Shown here: positions 1 through 8,835 of the stretch, piece by piece | Numbering within the stretch: position 1 is the stretch's first letter | Layout of the letters: each line of letters starts with the position of its first letter | DNA from: Bacillota bacterium | GTDB lineage: Bacteria; Bacillota; Clostridia; Tissierellales; Peptoniphilaceae | Assembly (NCBI GenBank): GCA_023443025.1 | Contig: JAEZWM010000010.1 | Location: 1-26,838, forward strand | Length of the DNA: 26,838 nt | Direction: 5' to 3' | The notes under the pieces: model-generated | Databases searched by the model: none | Seen by the model: only the letters and a program-made list of their open reading frames with translations | What the model was told of the DNA's origin: nothing | Translations under genes and position numbers: made by a program

Positions 1-1
1 A

Positions 2-190
2 GAACCACTTGGAATCATACAATACGCAGCAAGCGACTCAAGATTCTTTAGAAGATACGGCATTCCATCAGTACAATATGGCCCCGGGGAAGTCGAGTCC
101 ATTCATGGAGTCGATGAGCGAGTCAGCATAGAGAATATAATAGAATGCACGAAAGTCTACCTTTTGACAGTAATGGACTTTTTAAAATAA
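2..190 (+). CDS. M20-family metallopeptidase, C-terminal end (partial)
   Basis: The window opens inside a + strand reading frame that runs 62 residues to a TAA stop. It contains the stretch SDSRFFRRYGIPSVQYGPG followed by HGVDERV. This is typical of the C-terminal catalytic half of M20/M25/M40 peptidases (ArgE, DapE, aminoacylase-like), where the late His of the H-x-x-D-E segment is a metal ligand. These enzymes are cytoplasmic, zinc or cobalt dependent, and remove acyl groups or cleave small peptides. The N-terminus lies outside the window, so the exact substrate cannot be assigned. A gap of about 80 bases separates it from the lipoprotein operon. Confidence 0.75.
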   Translation, partial: EPLGIIQYAASDSRFFRRYGIPSVQYGPGEVESIHGVDERVSIENIIECTKVYLLTVMDFLK

Positions 191-225
191 ATAATAAACT
201 TTATTTATAACAACTAAATCTGGCA

Positions 226-231
226 TATAAT
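226..231 (+). promoter_or_regulatory. Candidate -10 box for the lipoprotein/ABC operon
   Basis: A perfect TATAAT lies 42 bases before the first lipoprotein start, in the only intergenic gap ahead of this operon. The matching -35 region is a weak T-rich stretch around 202-209, so this is a plausible promoter rather than a certain one. Confidence 0.4.
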
Positions 232-272
232 ATAAGATAACAATTAAACTATTAGCAACGAAAGGGGTAAAA

Positions 273-1226
273 ATGAAACGGATATTAGCAGTATTGCTTA
301 TCGTAATTCTATTAACTTCCTGTAGAAAAACTAAAGTTATCTTGCACGAATTCCCGGAAATACCCAAAAATGACAATGCAAGCAGCAGAATAATCACAAG
401 TGAAGAATTAGACATAAAGTATCATGGAGCTTTTAACATAATAGGTGAAAGAATATTTATAGGGGATTTAAGTAATGGAGAGATTAATATTTTCGACAAA
501 AACTTCTCTCATATTGGAAAACTCGAAGTAGTTGGCATAGAGTTAAAACGCCCAAGCCTCATACTATTCGAAGAGGAAAAATATATCATTTATGATTCCG
601 AAACAAGCTCAATTATAGTACTTGGTGAATCAGGTAAACTATTAAACGAATACTCACTAAATTACAAGGAACCTGATTCAGATGAAGTCTTTAAATACCA
701 GGTATGGGGTATGGAATACTTAAACGGCAACCTATACATGGCCTGTAGTGAACCTTTTAGTCTTGTAAAAATGAATTTAGAAAATGGTAATTTAGATATA
801 ATCACAGATAAATTTCATGGTTCAGTAACAAAGATAAATAATACAATCTATGCAGCCGATCAAACGGAAGTAGTAAACGAAAAGACGAGTAGAACTGAAA
901 TCCTGATGGCAAAGGCAGGAATTAATGGAATCCATAAGATAGAAGACGGAAAAACCACAAAACTTATTGACCTTTTAGAAGGCATAGCACCAATCGACTT
1001 TACAATGTCACCGGATAGGACATACATCTACTCGAATCCGCTAGAATCACTAATCGAACTAGACTCAAACGGCGACCCTGTTAAAGTTCACTGGAGCCTA
1101 AAAGACTACCATGAATTTCTGAAAGAAAACAATATAAATTCTCTTATGTTTAAAAATATGTACACCGAAGATTATGTGACTTTTTATTTGGCTTATGATA
1201 AATTTATTGTAGAAGTGACGAAATAA
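273..1226 (+). CDS. Propeller-like lipoprotein A
   Basis: This encodes a 317-residue exported lipoprotein. The N-terminus has two basic residues, a hydrophobic core and a lipobox LTSC with the lipidated Cys at position 17, so it should be anchored to the outer face of the membrane. The mature part has repeated short beta-rich units (for example the segments around IFIGDLSNGEINIFD and IYAADQTEV). These resemble NHL or six-bladed propeller repeats, but I cannot name a family. The start follows an AAAGGGG ribosome site. The next gene is a clear paralogue: both share a MAC segment, an IYAAD segment, a KAGIN-I-I segment and a YAP/IAP-DF segment. It is the first gene of a six-gene operon with FtsX permeases, so it may bind substrate or sense for the transporter. 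That role is inference. Confidence 0.8.
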   Translation: MKRILAVLLIVILLTSCRKTKVILHEFPEIPKNDNASSRIITSEELDIKYHGAFNIIGERIFIGDLSNGEINIFDKNFSHIGKLEVVGIELKRPSLILFEEEKYIIYDSETSSIIVLGESGKLLNEYSLNYKEPDSDEVFKYQVWGMEYLNGNLYMACSEPFSLVKMNLENGNLDIITDKFHGSVTKINNTIYAADQTEVVNEKTSRTEILMAKAGINGIHKIEDGKTTKLIDLLEGIAPIDFTMSPDRTYIYSNPLESLIELDSNGDPVKVHWSLKDYHEFLKENNINSLMFKNMYTEDYVTFYLAYDKFIVEVTK

Positions 1227-1272
1227 TTACTAATTTAAAGCACTTTGTCGAGCATAGGTAAAAGGTGATAAT

Positions 1273-2232
1273 ATGAAAAAACTAATTATAATTATTCTAT
1301 TAATCTTTTCAATAACAGCATGTCAGGATAATTCTACCAGTAATGAAGCTACTGAGGAATTTGATTTTCCAAATTTACAAGTTAGTGAGAATGTAAGTAC
1401 AACAATATTATCAGATCCCCATATTACAGTGCCGGGTGGATTTTGCTATGCCGATGATGAAATCTACATATCTGATTTGGAGAGTTCAGAAATCTATATC
1501 TTTGATTATGATTTCAATTATAAATCAAAATTTGAGATAAAAGATGTAGAATTAAACACACCTGAAAGTATGGTCTTTAAAGATGATAAACTTATCATTG
1601 CAGATAATAGTAATTCTAAATTATATATTTTAAATAAATCAGGTAGTCTATTAAGTGAATTCTCGCTCGAAGTTAATGGAGAAAGAGGAAAAGAAAAGTT
1701 AGTTATTACAGATATGGAAACTATGGATGATAGTCTTTTTATGGCATGCAGATCAACTGATGGTATTTACCGTCTTGACTTAAATACAGGAGATATCGTC
1801 GTACTATCAAAATCAATAAATGGTTCCATTTCTAAAAACAATAATATAATCTATGCCGCCGATTTTCTACAGATAACTAATGAAGAAGTCGATGATGATA
1901 AAACTTTAATTGGAAAAGCAGGTATAAATGCTATACACATAGTCGAAGGAGATGATACATTTAAACTCTTTGAGATTCAAAAAGGATATGCTCCATTAGA
2001 TTTTTTAATGACTGATGATTTAATTTATATCTTTTCCGGAACAACCGGAACTCTAATCGAATTAAATTCAGATGGCATCCCTCAATATGAGGTATGGAAC
2101 CCATATCTCGCCTTAAGGGATTATTACAAATCCGATTCCCCTGATATTAAGCCCTTAAGAAATATTTATAGCTTGGATTATAAGACATTTTATCTGGTTT
2201 TTTATGACATCATAGTAAAAGTTGAGGTTTAG
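1273..2232 (+). CDS. Propeller-like lipoprotein B (paralogue of A)
   Basis: A 319-residue lipoprotein with a lipobox ITAC and the lipidated Cys at position 17, the same position as in its upstream neighbour. The body matches lipoprotein A along most of its length: propeller-like units such as IYISDLESSEIYIFD, then MAC, NNNIIYAADF, GKAGINAIH and GYAPLDF. The pair therefore arose by tandem duplication followed by strong divergence. The start follows AAAGGTGATAAT. The next gene begins 3 bases after the stop, so translation is probably coupled. It probably acts outside the cell with the FtsX permeases that follow. No enzymatic motif is visible and the ligand is unknown. Confidence 0.8.
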   Translation: MKKLIIIILLIFSITACQDNSTSNEATEEFDFPNLQVSENVSTTILSDPHITVPGGFCYADDEIYISDLESSEIYIFDYDFNYKSKFEIKDVELNTPESMVFKDDKLIIADNSNSKLYILNKSGSLLSEFSLEVNGERGKEKLVITDMETMDDSLFMACRSTDGIYRLDLNTGDIVVLSKSINGSISKNNNIIYAADFLQITNEEVDDDKTLIGKAGINAIHIVEGDDTFKLFEIQKGYAPLDFLMTDDLIYIFSGTTGTLIELNSDGIPQYEVWNPYLALRDYYKSDSPDIKPLRNIYSLDYKTFYLVFYDIIVKVEV

Positions 2233-2235
2233 AAA

Positions 2236-3306
2236 ATGAATAGTTTTATTTACATCTTTCAAAACCTCATGAGAAACATAACCCGTGGATATCGTGAGTT
2301 ACTGCTAATCTCATTACTTTATGCCCTTGGAATAATCATTCCCATGCAAGATATAAACATGTTTATCCGTGTAAATTCAATTGTTGGGGAATCAATGTTA
2401 ACTAACGGCATTTCTATGTTATCTTTTGCTGAGTCAGGAAACAATAAAAACTTTGAAGTCATAAATGAATATCTCAGAAATAGAGATGATATTAGTTTTT
2501 CGTTTACTGAAGACAAATACATGAAATATTCTAACCAGCTTGGAAAATCCAATATTACTACTGTCTCTAAAAACTGGGATGTCAACTATGCCTTCTATAT
2601 GGATAAATCCAATTCAGATACTTATTATATTTCTCCACTATTCAGAAGTGGTTTATTTTCGATTTCTGAAGATGGAGTACTTGTTGTGGGTAACAGAATA
2701 TATAATAATCTATCATTTATACCTAGCTTTGAATACTGGGGAAGTATTATAATTCCAATGTCAGATAACTATGCTCCAAGCAGCGAATCCATATGGACCA
2801 AAGTCAGAGTATACGGTTCTAATGATAGTCTTAAAGAGGTTGAGTCTAAGATCTCTTCTCTATTCAACTCAAGTGTTAGTTTTAAGAATGGTTCAGAAAT
2901 ACTTAGAGATAATCAAGAACTAGTTCTAAAATCATCATTAAACATGCTCAAGTTCTCTTTAATTCTCTTGTTTTTTAGCTTGCTCAATATTATCTTTTTA
3001 TTGCAGATGAGATGGGAAAATAATGAAGAGGTTTATAACACCAAAATGATACTGGGTGCTTCTAAAGAATCACTAACTCTTGAACTATTTTTTGAGTACT
3101 TTTTAATAAGTTCTTTTTCAATACTTTTAGCTCGTTTCGCATTACCTTTTGTATCGAAAAAATTCCTCTTTATGAAGTATTTAGGAACAGATTATAGGGT
3201 TACTCTTATATTTATATTAATTCACCTGGTTTTATCACTACTTATTAGCATGTATAGGATTCGTAAACTCTTTCGAATAAAAGAGGTGCAGCATGTTTTT
3301 AACTAA
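2236..3306 (+). CDS. FtsX/MacB-type ABC permease subunit 1
   Basis: A 356-residue membrane protein with the FtsX/MacB layout: one N-terminal membrane segment (about 22-37), a large extracytoplasmic domain of about 190 residues, then three C-terminal segments (about 236-258, 284-305, 322-341). After the second segment the sequence MILGASKESL (271-280) is the coupling motif of FtsX permeases that contacts the ATPase. The fold is recognisable although sequence outside these landmarks is diverged. The start uses a GAGG site lying inside the end of the preceding lipoprotein gene. The gene overlaps the next permease by 14 bases, consistent with a heterodimeric transporter. MacB-like members move peptides or lipoproteins, or transmit force, rather than importing nutrients. 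Confidence 0.8.
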   Translation: MNSFIYIFQNLMRNITRGYRELLLISLLYALGIIIPMQDINMFIRVNSIVGESMLTNGISMLSFAESGNNKNFEVINEYLRNRDDISFSFTEDKYMKYSNQLGKSNITTVSKNWDVNYAFYMDKSNSDTYYISPLFRSGLFSISEDGVLVVGNRIYNNLSFIPSFEYWGSIIIPMSDNYAPSSESIWTKVRVYGSNDSLKEVESKISSLFNSSVSFKNGSEILRDNQELVLKSSLNMLKFSLILLFFSLLNIIFLLQMRWENNEEVYNTKMILGASKESLTLELFFEYFLISSFSILLARFALPFVSKKFLFMKYLGTDYRVTLIFILIHLVLSLLISMYRIRKLFRIKEVQHVFN

Positions 3307-4504
3307 ACTCAAAGCTTACATTAAATACAATTGGAAGGTATATCTGCTTTTTTGCACACAATTTATCGTAATTTTTACGATTTGGATTATAACACAAAAC
3401 TCCATTTATTCCGGACGTGAAACCTTATCGAAGATAAAATCTGAGTTTCCGGACAATTCTTTTCGTATCCTATTAACAGACATTAAAAGCGGCATGTTAG
3501 AAATTACACATGAAGATTATAATACTATTAAAAGAAATGCACCAAATGATATTAATTTAAGCTTTTCATCTGTTTACTCAGTTCAAAACTATAATCAAAA
3601 TAGTGGCCAATTCGAATATTCGTCACTTGTATATCTTGATGAGACAAAAGCAAATGATTTACTAGGTTACATACCAAATGAAAAATGTATAATACACCCT
3701 AAATATAAAGACAAAATATTGAGTTTTTGGACTAATATACAAGGTAGCAAAGTATTTGAAACATCAATAGAATATAATGGCATGTCATTCCCGTATGAGC
3801 TAAAAAGTTTTGATGATATATACATTCGTAAGGATTTTGAACTAGACAAAGATGATACATTAAGTAGAAATATAAGTTTGGAACAATCTTTAATCGTTCC
3901 TCAAAGTCTTTTAAAAAAGTTTGAGGAGTTAAAGTTGCCTGAACTTGCAACACTTAAACTTCAATTCACTAATATGGATGCAGTTCTAGAAAATTCTGAT
4001 ATAACACTACTCGAAAACTTTATTAAAACTTTAAATGCAAATTCCAATTCTAACTTAAGCTATTCAACCGATCATATGCTGAGTAAAAATGAAAAAGGAA
4101 TCTCAGATAGCACCGAACTTTTAAAACAATTAAATATGTACTCTATAGGACTTCTACTTATTACTATTCCGGGTATGATAGGAATTTATTCAGTATTTAT
4201 TAAAAGAAGAACTACAGACCACGCAATAAGTATGATGGTAGGAGCAAAGGTCTCAACAATTATCAAGGAGATCGTATTAGAAGTATTGCTTTTGATTGTA
4301 TTTTGCTTTATTATATCTATTATCCTCGCATTTACATTAAATGATCTTGGAAGCACCTATGTATACATGAACGGTTTTCATTTAAAATCGCTGATTTTAG
4401 CTTTAATTTGGGCTTTGTTAATAGCAATTGTTGTTCTAATTAGACCGATCTACTTACTAAATAAAAATTTACTCAGTCTATTCCGAGAAGGTGAGAGATT
4501 ATGA
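3293..4504 (+). CDS. FtsX/MacB-type ABC permease subunit 2
   Basis: A 403-residue permease with the same topology as its upstream partner: an N-terminal segment (about 15-34), a large external domain, and three C-terminal segments (about 279-297, 322-343, 360-380). The coupling motif reads MMVGAKVSTIIKEI just after the second segment. The start lies within the end of the previous gene and follows GAGGTG. The stop overlaps the ATPase start by 4 bases (ATGA). Together with the previous gene and the next ATPase this gives a complete 1:1:2 transporter. The external domains carry no motif that reveals the substrate. Confidence 0.83.
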   Translation: MFLTKLKAYIKYNWKVYLLFCTQFIVIFTIWIITQNSIYSGRETLSKIKSEFPDNSFRILLTDIKSGMLEITHEDYNTIKRNAPNDINLSFSSVYSVQNYNQNSGQFEYSSLVYLDETKANDLLGYIPNEKCIIHPKYKDKILSFWTNIQGSKVFETSIEYNGMSFPYELKSFDDIYIRKDFELDKDDTLSRNISLEQSLIVPQSLLKKFEELKLPELATLKLQFTNMDAVLENSDITLLENFIKTLNANSNSNLSYSTDHMLSKNEKGISDSTELLKQLNMYSIGLLLITIPGMIGIYSVFIKRRTTDHAISMMVGAKVSTIIKEIVLEVLLLIVFCFIISIILAFTLNDLGSTYVYMNGFHLKSLILALIWALLIAIVVLIRPIYLLNKNLLSLFREGERL

Positions 4505-5169
4505 TAAGCCTAAAAGATATCTATAAAAGTTATTATGGCAAGAATAACGAAACTAAAGTACTTAAGGGCATCAATTTAGAAATTAAAAATGGAGAATATA
4601 TCTGTATTCATGGTAAATCCGGATCAGGAAAGTCCACGCTTTTAAACATACTGGCTGGCATTGATCCTCCAAGTAGTGGAGCGTATTTGTTTGAGTCTTC
4701 GGATGTATTCCAACTTAGTTCAAAGGATATCGCAAAGTTTAGGAATACTAAAATAGGATATATATTTCAAGACTTCAAATTGATTAGTGAATTTACTGTT
4801 CTAGAGAACCTGGAAGTTCCACTTGGATATGCGGGAGTCCCTAAACGTACTAGAGTTAAACAAAGCTTAAAAATGCTAGAGAGGGTAGAATTAAAAGGAC
4901 TTGAAAATAAATACCCTGACGAACTATCCGGCGGCGAGAAACAAAGAGTTGCCATTGGTAGAGCCCTTATAAATAATCCATTGCTCATCCTGGCTGACGA
5001 ACCAACAGGTAATCTGGATGAAGCTACCGGGCTCGTAATAATGAACCTACTCGAAACCATGTTGAATGAAAACACAACATTAATACTTGTGACCCATGAT
5101 ACAGAAATAAAAAATAGAGCTAGAAGACATATAAAATTACTAGACGGAGTGATAAAAGATGAAAAATAA
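4501..5169 (+). CDS. ABC transporter ATPase (LolD/MacB/SalX type)
   Basis: A 222-residue ATPase with every required motif: Walker A GKSGSGKST (38-46), Q-loop FQ (89-90), signature LSGGEKQ (142-148), Walker B LLILADEPTGNLD starting at 161, and the switch His at 199. The EPTGNLD version marks the LolD/MacB/FtsE/SalX group that pairs with FtsX-type permeases, as found immediately upstream. It would power the transporter from the cytoplasmic face. It overlaps the permease by 4 bases and the following thioredoxin-like gene by 11 bases, a dense coupled arrangement. The length is normal for the family and nothing is missing. Confidence 0.93.
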   Translation: MISLKDIYKSYYGKNNETKVLKGINLEIKNGEYICIHGKSGSGKSTLLNILAGIDPPSSGAYLFESSDVFQLSSKDIAKFRNTKIGYIFQDFKLISEFTVLENLEVPLGYAGVPKRTRVKQSLKMLERVELKGLENKYPDELSGGEKQRVAIGRALINNPLLILADEPTGNLDEATGLVIMNLLETMLNENTTLILVTHDTEIKNRARRHIKLLDGVIKDEK

Positions 5170-5587
5170 AAAAATGATAATAACCCTACTGGTTCTCGTA
5201 CTGGTGGCAGCTGTGGTATTTGTAAACTACCCTAAGATAAAGTACACCATGGTAATAAGATCCCTACCTACGATGAACTCAGAACAGTATGATGAGTTCT
5301 TTGCATCCGGTGAAGAAGGGGTTGTGTACTTCAGTAGAATAACCTGCCCGTACTGCGTGGAAAACATCGACCAAATCAATCATTTAAGCAAAAACACAAA
5401 GGTTCCAATCTACTACTATAATACAGAGAATAGCGATGAAAGAACTAAAGAAATCAGGGACTCTCTGGGAGCTGAATACGTGCCAAGCCTATTTTATATT
5501 AAAGATAAAAAACATGTGCCGATTGACGCCATGGCAAGCAAGGATCAAATGCTTAAGATGCTTGAGGATGCAGTGCAGGGGAATTAA
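5159..5587 (+). CDS. Membrane-anchored thioredoxin-like protein (CPYC)
   Basis: A 142-residue protein with one N-terminal membrane segment (about 6-23) and then a thioredoxin-fold domain facing outward. The active site is C63-P-Y-C66 in VVYFSRITCPYC. The YVPS segment supplies the expected cis-proline (P109), followed by the LFYI strand. The CPYC dipeptide is typical of glutaredoxins, here in a secreted thioredoxin-like frame. It would reduce, oxidise or shuffle disulfides outside the membrane. It is the last gene of the operon, starts inside the ATPase gene after GGAGTGAT and is followed by a terminator. Its client is probably the transported peptide or an operon partner, which is inference. 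Similar small proteins occur next to bacteriocin-type ABC exporters. Confidence 0.82.
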   Translation: MKNKKMIITLLVLVLVAAVVFVNYPKIKYTMVIRSLPTMNSEQYDEFFASGEEGVVYFSRITCPYCVENIDQINHLSKNTKVPIYYYNTENSDERTKEIRDSLGAEYVPSLFYIKDKKHVPIDAMASKDQMLKMLEDAVQGN

Positions 5588-5615
5588 TGCTTTAAACTTA
5601 TGATTATTTTAATTA

Positions 5616-5656
5616 AACGACTATAACAACTTGTAAAGTTCTTATAGTCGTTTTTT
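5616..5656 (+). terminator. Rho-independent terminator of operon 1
   Basis: An 11-base stem (AACGACTATAA with TTATAGTCGTT) continues, after one mismatch, into an inner stem AACTT/AAGTT with loop GTA, and is followed by TTTTTTATTTT. It sits 28 bases after the thioredoxin-like gene and separates the two ABC operons. Confidence 0.9.
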
Positions 5657-5719
5657 ATTTTGTACGGATACACTTTCAATTAATTGTAGTCAATTAGTAA
5701 GGTATTTAACAAAATAACA

Positions 5720-5728
5720 TGGTATATT
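5720..5728 (+). promoter_or_regulatory. Candidate extended -10 promoter of operon 2
   Basis: TGGTATATT is an extended -10 element in the 160-base gap between the operon 1 terminator and the next start. No good -35 is visible, as is common for extended -10 promoters. A short dyad, TAAGA/TCTTA (5734-5750), lies just downstream and could be a regulator site. Confidence 0.35.
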
Positions 5729-5816
5729 ACAGTTAAGAAGTAAGCTCTTATTACAAGATTTTAGCACGTTTAGATAGTTTTTCTAATTATGATGTTCTAG
5801 CAACAAGGAGTTTGCC

Positions 5817-6896
5817 ATGTTAAATCAACTTAGGAATAATTTGGGTTCTGCTGCGGTATTTATTCTTGGTATAATACTCGCAATGATAGGTTTAACTTTG
5901 ACACTGTCTCATATAAACACCTATGAACAAATAAATAAACTTTCCGAAGAGTACAGCCTAAGGTCTTCATCTGATTATATTGTCCGGATTCAAGATGAAA
6001 GTACTCTGGATGGAATAATTAAAGCTGCGGAGAACTCTGACGGTTCTTCTACACTGCTCTTTTATGATTTTGTATTAAACTACGACAACTCATCCCAGTC
6101 AAGTCATCTTGTATATGTCTCCGGTGAAAACCAGCCCGATTTGGGTTTACCTCTAACTGATGGTAGAGAGATAAACCATAGTGACTTTACATCTAAAAAG
6201 CCTGTAGTACTGCTTGGAAATCAAAAAGGTTATAAACTGGGTGACATCCTCCAAATAGGAAGAACAGATTATGAAGTTGTTGGACTGACAGGAATTAAAG
6301 ACTTCGACCTCCCAAATTACTCACATGCAATCTACATAAGCGCCATCAATCTACCAAATGAAGTTTATAACTCTATATCGGCAGAAGGGAAGCTGAAATT
6401 TAGCCTATACAATCCCTCCTCTGATTTTACGGAATCATTTTTAAATGAATTGAATAAAATTGGTATAACTCCGGTTCCTGCCGAACCTCCTGCTACTTTT
6501 GCCATCGATAACCACAGCTATATTGATGTATTTACCAGCATACTCTATATTTACTTAATTTCCACCTTAAATATGTTGAACATTTCAATATTTTGGGTCA
6601 ATAGACGAAAGAAAGAAATCGGAATTAGAAAAGCATTCGGTTATTCCAACGCGGATATCATGATATTATTTATTAAGGAAATGGGACTTATTATAAGCGC
6701 ATGTGTAATGCTGGTTGTTGTGATACTGTTTGCCCTGTCGCCTGTTCTTGAGAGCTTTACAGGTAGGAGAATAGTTTACGGCTATTCCAATATAATCATA
6801 TCCATAGTTTTCATTGTCATTACAACACTACTATCAGTATTTATACCGATTTTGATTGCATCAAAGATCGAACCTGCTGAAATGGTAAAGGGGTGA
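5817..6896 (+). CDS. FtsX-type ABC permease, operon 2 subunit 1
   Basis: A 359-residue permease with an N-terminal segment (about 11-33), an external domain of about 200 residues, and three C-terminal membrane segments. The coupling motif KKEIGIRKAFGYSNADI follows the second segment and is closer to the textbook FtsX consensus than either permease of operon 1. The start follows AAGGAG with normal spacing. The partner permease begins 4 bases after the stop. As in MacB-type transporters, the external domain probably binds a peptide, lipoprotein or envelope target. The substrate cannot be deduced. Confidence 0.87.
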   Translation: MLNQLRNNLGSAAVFILGIILAMIGLTLTLSHINTYEQINKLSEEYSLRSSSDYIVRIQDESTLDGIIKAAENSDGSSTLLFYDFVLNYDNSSQSSHLVYVSGENQPDLGLPLTDGREINHSDFTSKKPVVLLGNQKGYKLGDILQIGRTDYEVVGLTGIKDFDLPNYSHAIYISAINLPNEVYNSISAEGKLKFSLYNPSSDFTESFLNELNKIGITPVPAEPPATFAIDNHSYIDVFTSILYIYLISTLNMLNISIFWVNRRKKEIGIRKAFGYSNADIMILFIKEMGLIISACVMLVVVILFALSPVLESFTGRRIVYGYSNIIISIVFIVITTLLSVFIPILIASKIEPAEMVKG

Positions 6897-6900
6897 TGGT

Positions 6901-8154
6901 ATGTTAATAGAATTAATTAAAAGTTATAAGAACAGAAAAATAGTTTTGCTATTTATAATGTTCCAACTCATAATCGCATATATAATCGTAATTAATGCAT
7001 GGACCACGATACTAAAACCTTCATTTACCGAACAAATCTATTACTCCAACATGAATATAAATCCTGAAAATACTTACACCATGTGGGCAACGGATATGAT
7101 AAAGGGAGATACGAATAACTTCCTGAATTTTGAAAAAGAAATCTACGATACGATTGACGATGGAAAAATAACGGGATACGGAGCACATTATAAAACGGAA
7201 ATTTATATAGATAATGAAGACATTATGAAAAAATGGAATGAAGTTCTGCATAAAAAATTTGGCAATGCTCCAATAAGAACCGAAATCATTAAAACCGATG
7301 AGATAGTTTATGAAATGGTTAATATACAAATTCTAGAAGGAATGGATTTAAGTGGTGAACCGGATACAAAAACAGACACACCTGTGCTGGTTGGTTATGA
7401 ACTTAAAGACATACTCCCAATAGGCACAGAGTTTAAATCTCCAATCGGTGGAGGAAATAATGAAGATTACACCGTTGTCGGAGTACTTAAAAGCAGATCC
7501 AAGTGGCCACACAATGATTTAAGAAAAGCTCAAATGATAGATGTGGATCATTTGATGATAAGTCTATTTTCTCCAAATACCAGAGATACATCTAGATTAA
7601 ATATTATAAATAGAACAAATTCAATGATACTTAGCTCTGAAAAAAGTCCTGCCGAAACGATGTCTACTTTAAAAGAAATCTCAGAGAAAACTGCTACACC
7701 GGTAATCATGACAAGACTCAGCGATGAATTCAAAAAAGAGGAAATCAGAAATACTGATAACGTTAAAAATACAGTATTTATAGCTATCATACTACTCACA
7801 GTTGCAATAAGCGGCGTGATTATGACTACGCTGTCCACTCTATCAGAACGAAAATATGAACTGGGAGTTAGAATGAGCGTGGGCTATACAAAAAAAGATA
7901 TTTGGAAGATGGTACTCAGTGATTTACTTCTAAAAAATATATTTGCACTGTTTATTGCTTACGCATTTAGCATACTTCTGGTAAGTGAAAGATCCATGGG
8001 CAACTATGTTTACTCATTCGAAATACTAACCAGTTTTAGAACTATTGCGATGGTACTTTGTACCATGGCCATTATCATATTCATATCAGTACTAATACCA
8101 AGAATTGTCATAAATCGCTACAGCATAGTTGATTTGATAAGGAGGGAAGACTAA
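6901..8154 (+). CDS. FtsX/MacB-type ABC permease, operon 2 subunit 2
   Basis: A 417-residue permease with the four-segment FtsX layout and a long external MacB-like domain (about 40-290). The motif KYELGVRMSVGYTKKDI, after the second membrane segment, is the ATPase-coupling helix. The start follows GGGGTGATGGT. The stop TAA shares one base with the ATPase start (TAATG), so the two are translationally coupled. It pairs with the preceding gene as the second half of the membrane channel. Nothing is truncated. Confidence 0.88.
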   Translation: MLIELIKSYKNRKIVLLFIMFQLIIAYIIVINAWTTILKPSFTEQIYYSNMNINPENTYTMWATDMIKGDTNNFLNFEKEIYDTIDDGKITGYGAHYKTEIYIDNEDIMKKWNEVLHKKFGNAPIRTEIIKTDEIVYEMVNIQILEGMDLSGEPDTKTDTPVLVGYELKDILPIGTEFKSPIGGGNNEDYTVVGVLKSRSKWPHNDLRKAQMIDVDHLMISLFSPNTRDTSRLNIINRTNSMILSSEKSPAETMSTLKEISEKTATPVIMTRLSDEFKKEEIRNTDNVKNTVFIAIILLTVAISGVIMTTLSTLSERKYELGVRMSVGYTKKDIWKMVLSDLLLKNIFALFIAYAFSILLVSERSMGNYVYSFEILTSFRTIAMVLCTMAIIIFISVLIPRIVINRYSIVDLIRRED

Positions 8155-8834
8155 TGAGTATAAGATTAGAATCCATAACAAAAACCTTTGGATCAGGTGA
8201 TGCATTGGTTAAAGCCGTTGATAATGTCGATGTTGAAATACAAAAAGGAGACTTTATTTCAATAATGGGTCCCTCCGGCTGTGGTAAAACTACGCTTTTA
8301 AATATTATAGGTCTCATGGATGTTCCATCCTCAGGTGTCTATTACCTAGATGATGAGAATGTCTTGGAGTTTGGCGAAGAAGGAAAGGCGGAACTTAGGT
8401 CTAGGAAACTGAGTTTTATTTTCCAAAACTTTGCACTTATGGATGGATACTCCGTCTACGACAATGTCGTCTTACCATTGTTTAATAGAAAACTATCTAA
8501 ATCAGAAAAAATAGAAAAAGCTACAAAAGCATTAGAAATACTTGGCATATCTGATTTATTAAAAAAGAACGTAAACCTCCTATCCGGAGGACAAAAGCAA
8601 AGAGTTGCGATCGCAAGATCATTGGTTACAGAAGCAGACTATCTGCTTGCCGACGAACCCACCGGAGCACTGGATTCCAAGAACTCAGAAAACTTGATGA
8701 AATTACTTACAGAACTAAATGAAAGTGGAAAAACCATAGTCCTAATAACTCATGACCTAAAAGTAGCATCATACGCTAAAACCATGCTTTACATGCGTGA
8801 CGGCAGAATCTTTACCGACGAAAGGATGAAATAA
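8154..8834 (+). CDS. ABC transporter ATPase, operon 2
   Basis: A 226-residue LolD/MacB-type ATPase with Walker A GPSGCGKT (39-46), Q-loop FQN (about 90-92), signature LSGGQKQ (143-149), Walker B DYLLADEPTGALD from 162, and switch His 200. The EPTGALD form again points to the FtsX-partner class. It follows an AAGGAGG ribosome site inside the permease gene and would energise the two permeases just upstream. It is clearly a different gene from the operon 1 ATPase, not a recent copy. The following gene starts one base after the stop. Confidence 0.94.
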   Translation: MSIRLESITKTFGSGDALVKAVDNVDVEIQKGDFISIMGPSGCGKTTLLNIIGLMDVPSSGVYYLDDENVLEFGEEGKAELRSRKLSFIFQNFALMDGYSVYDNVVLPLFNRKLSKSEKIEKATKALEILGISDLLKKNVNLLSGGQKQRVAIARSLVTEADYLLADEPTGALDSKNSENLMKLLTELNESGKTIVLITHDLKVASYAKTMLYMRDGRIFTDERMK

Positions 8835-8835
8835 G

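Noticed and set aside
5588..5816. Search for a bacteriocin or pheromone precursor between the two ABC operons
   Set aside because: Only very short frames without ribosome sites and no leader or Gly-Gly motif were found; the gap holds a terminator and a probable promoter.
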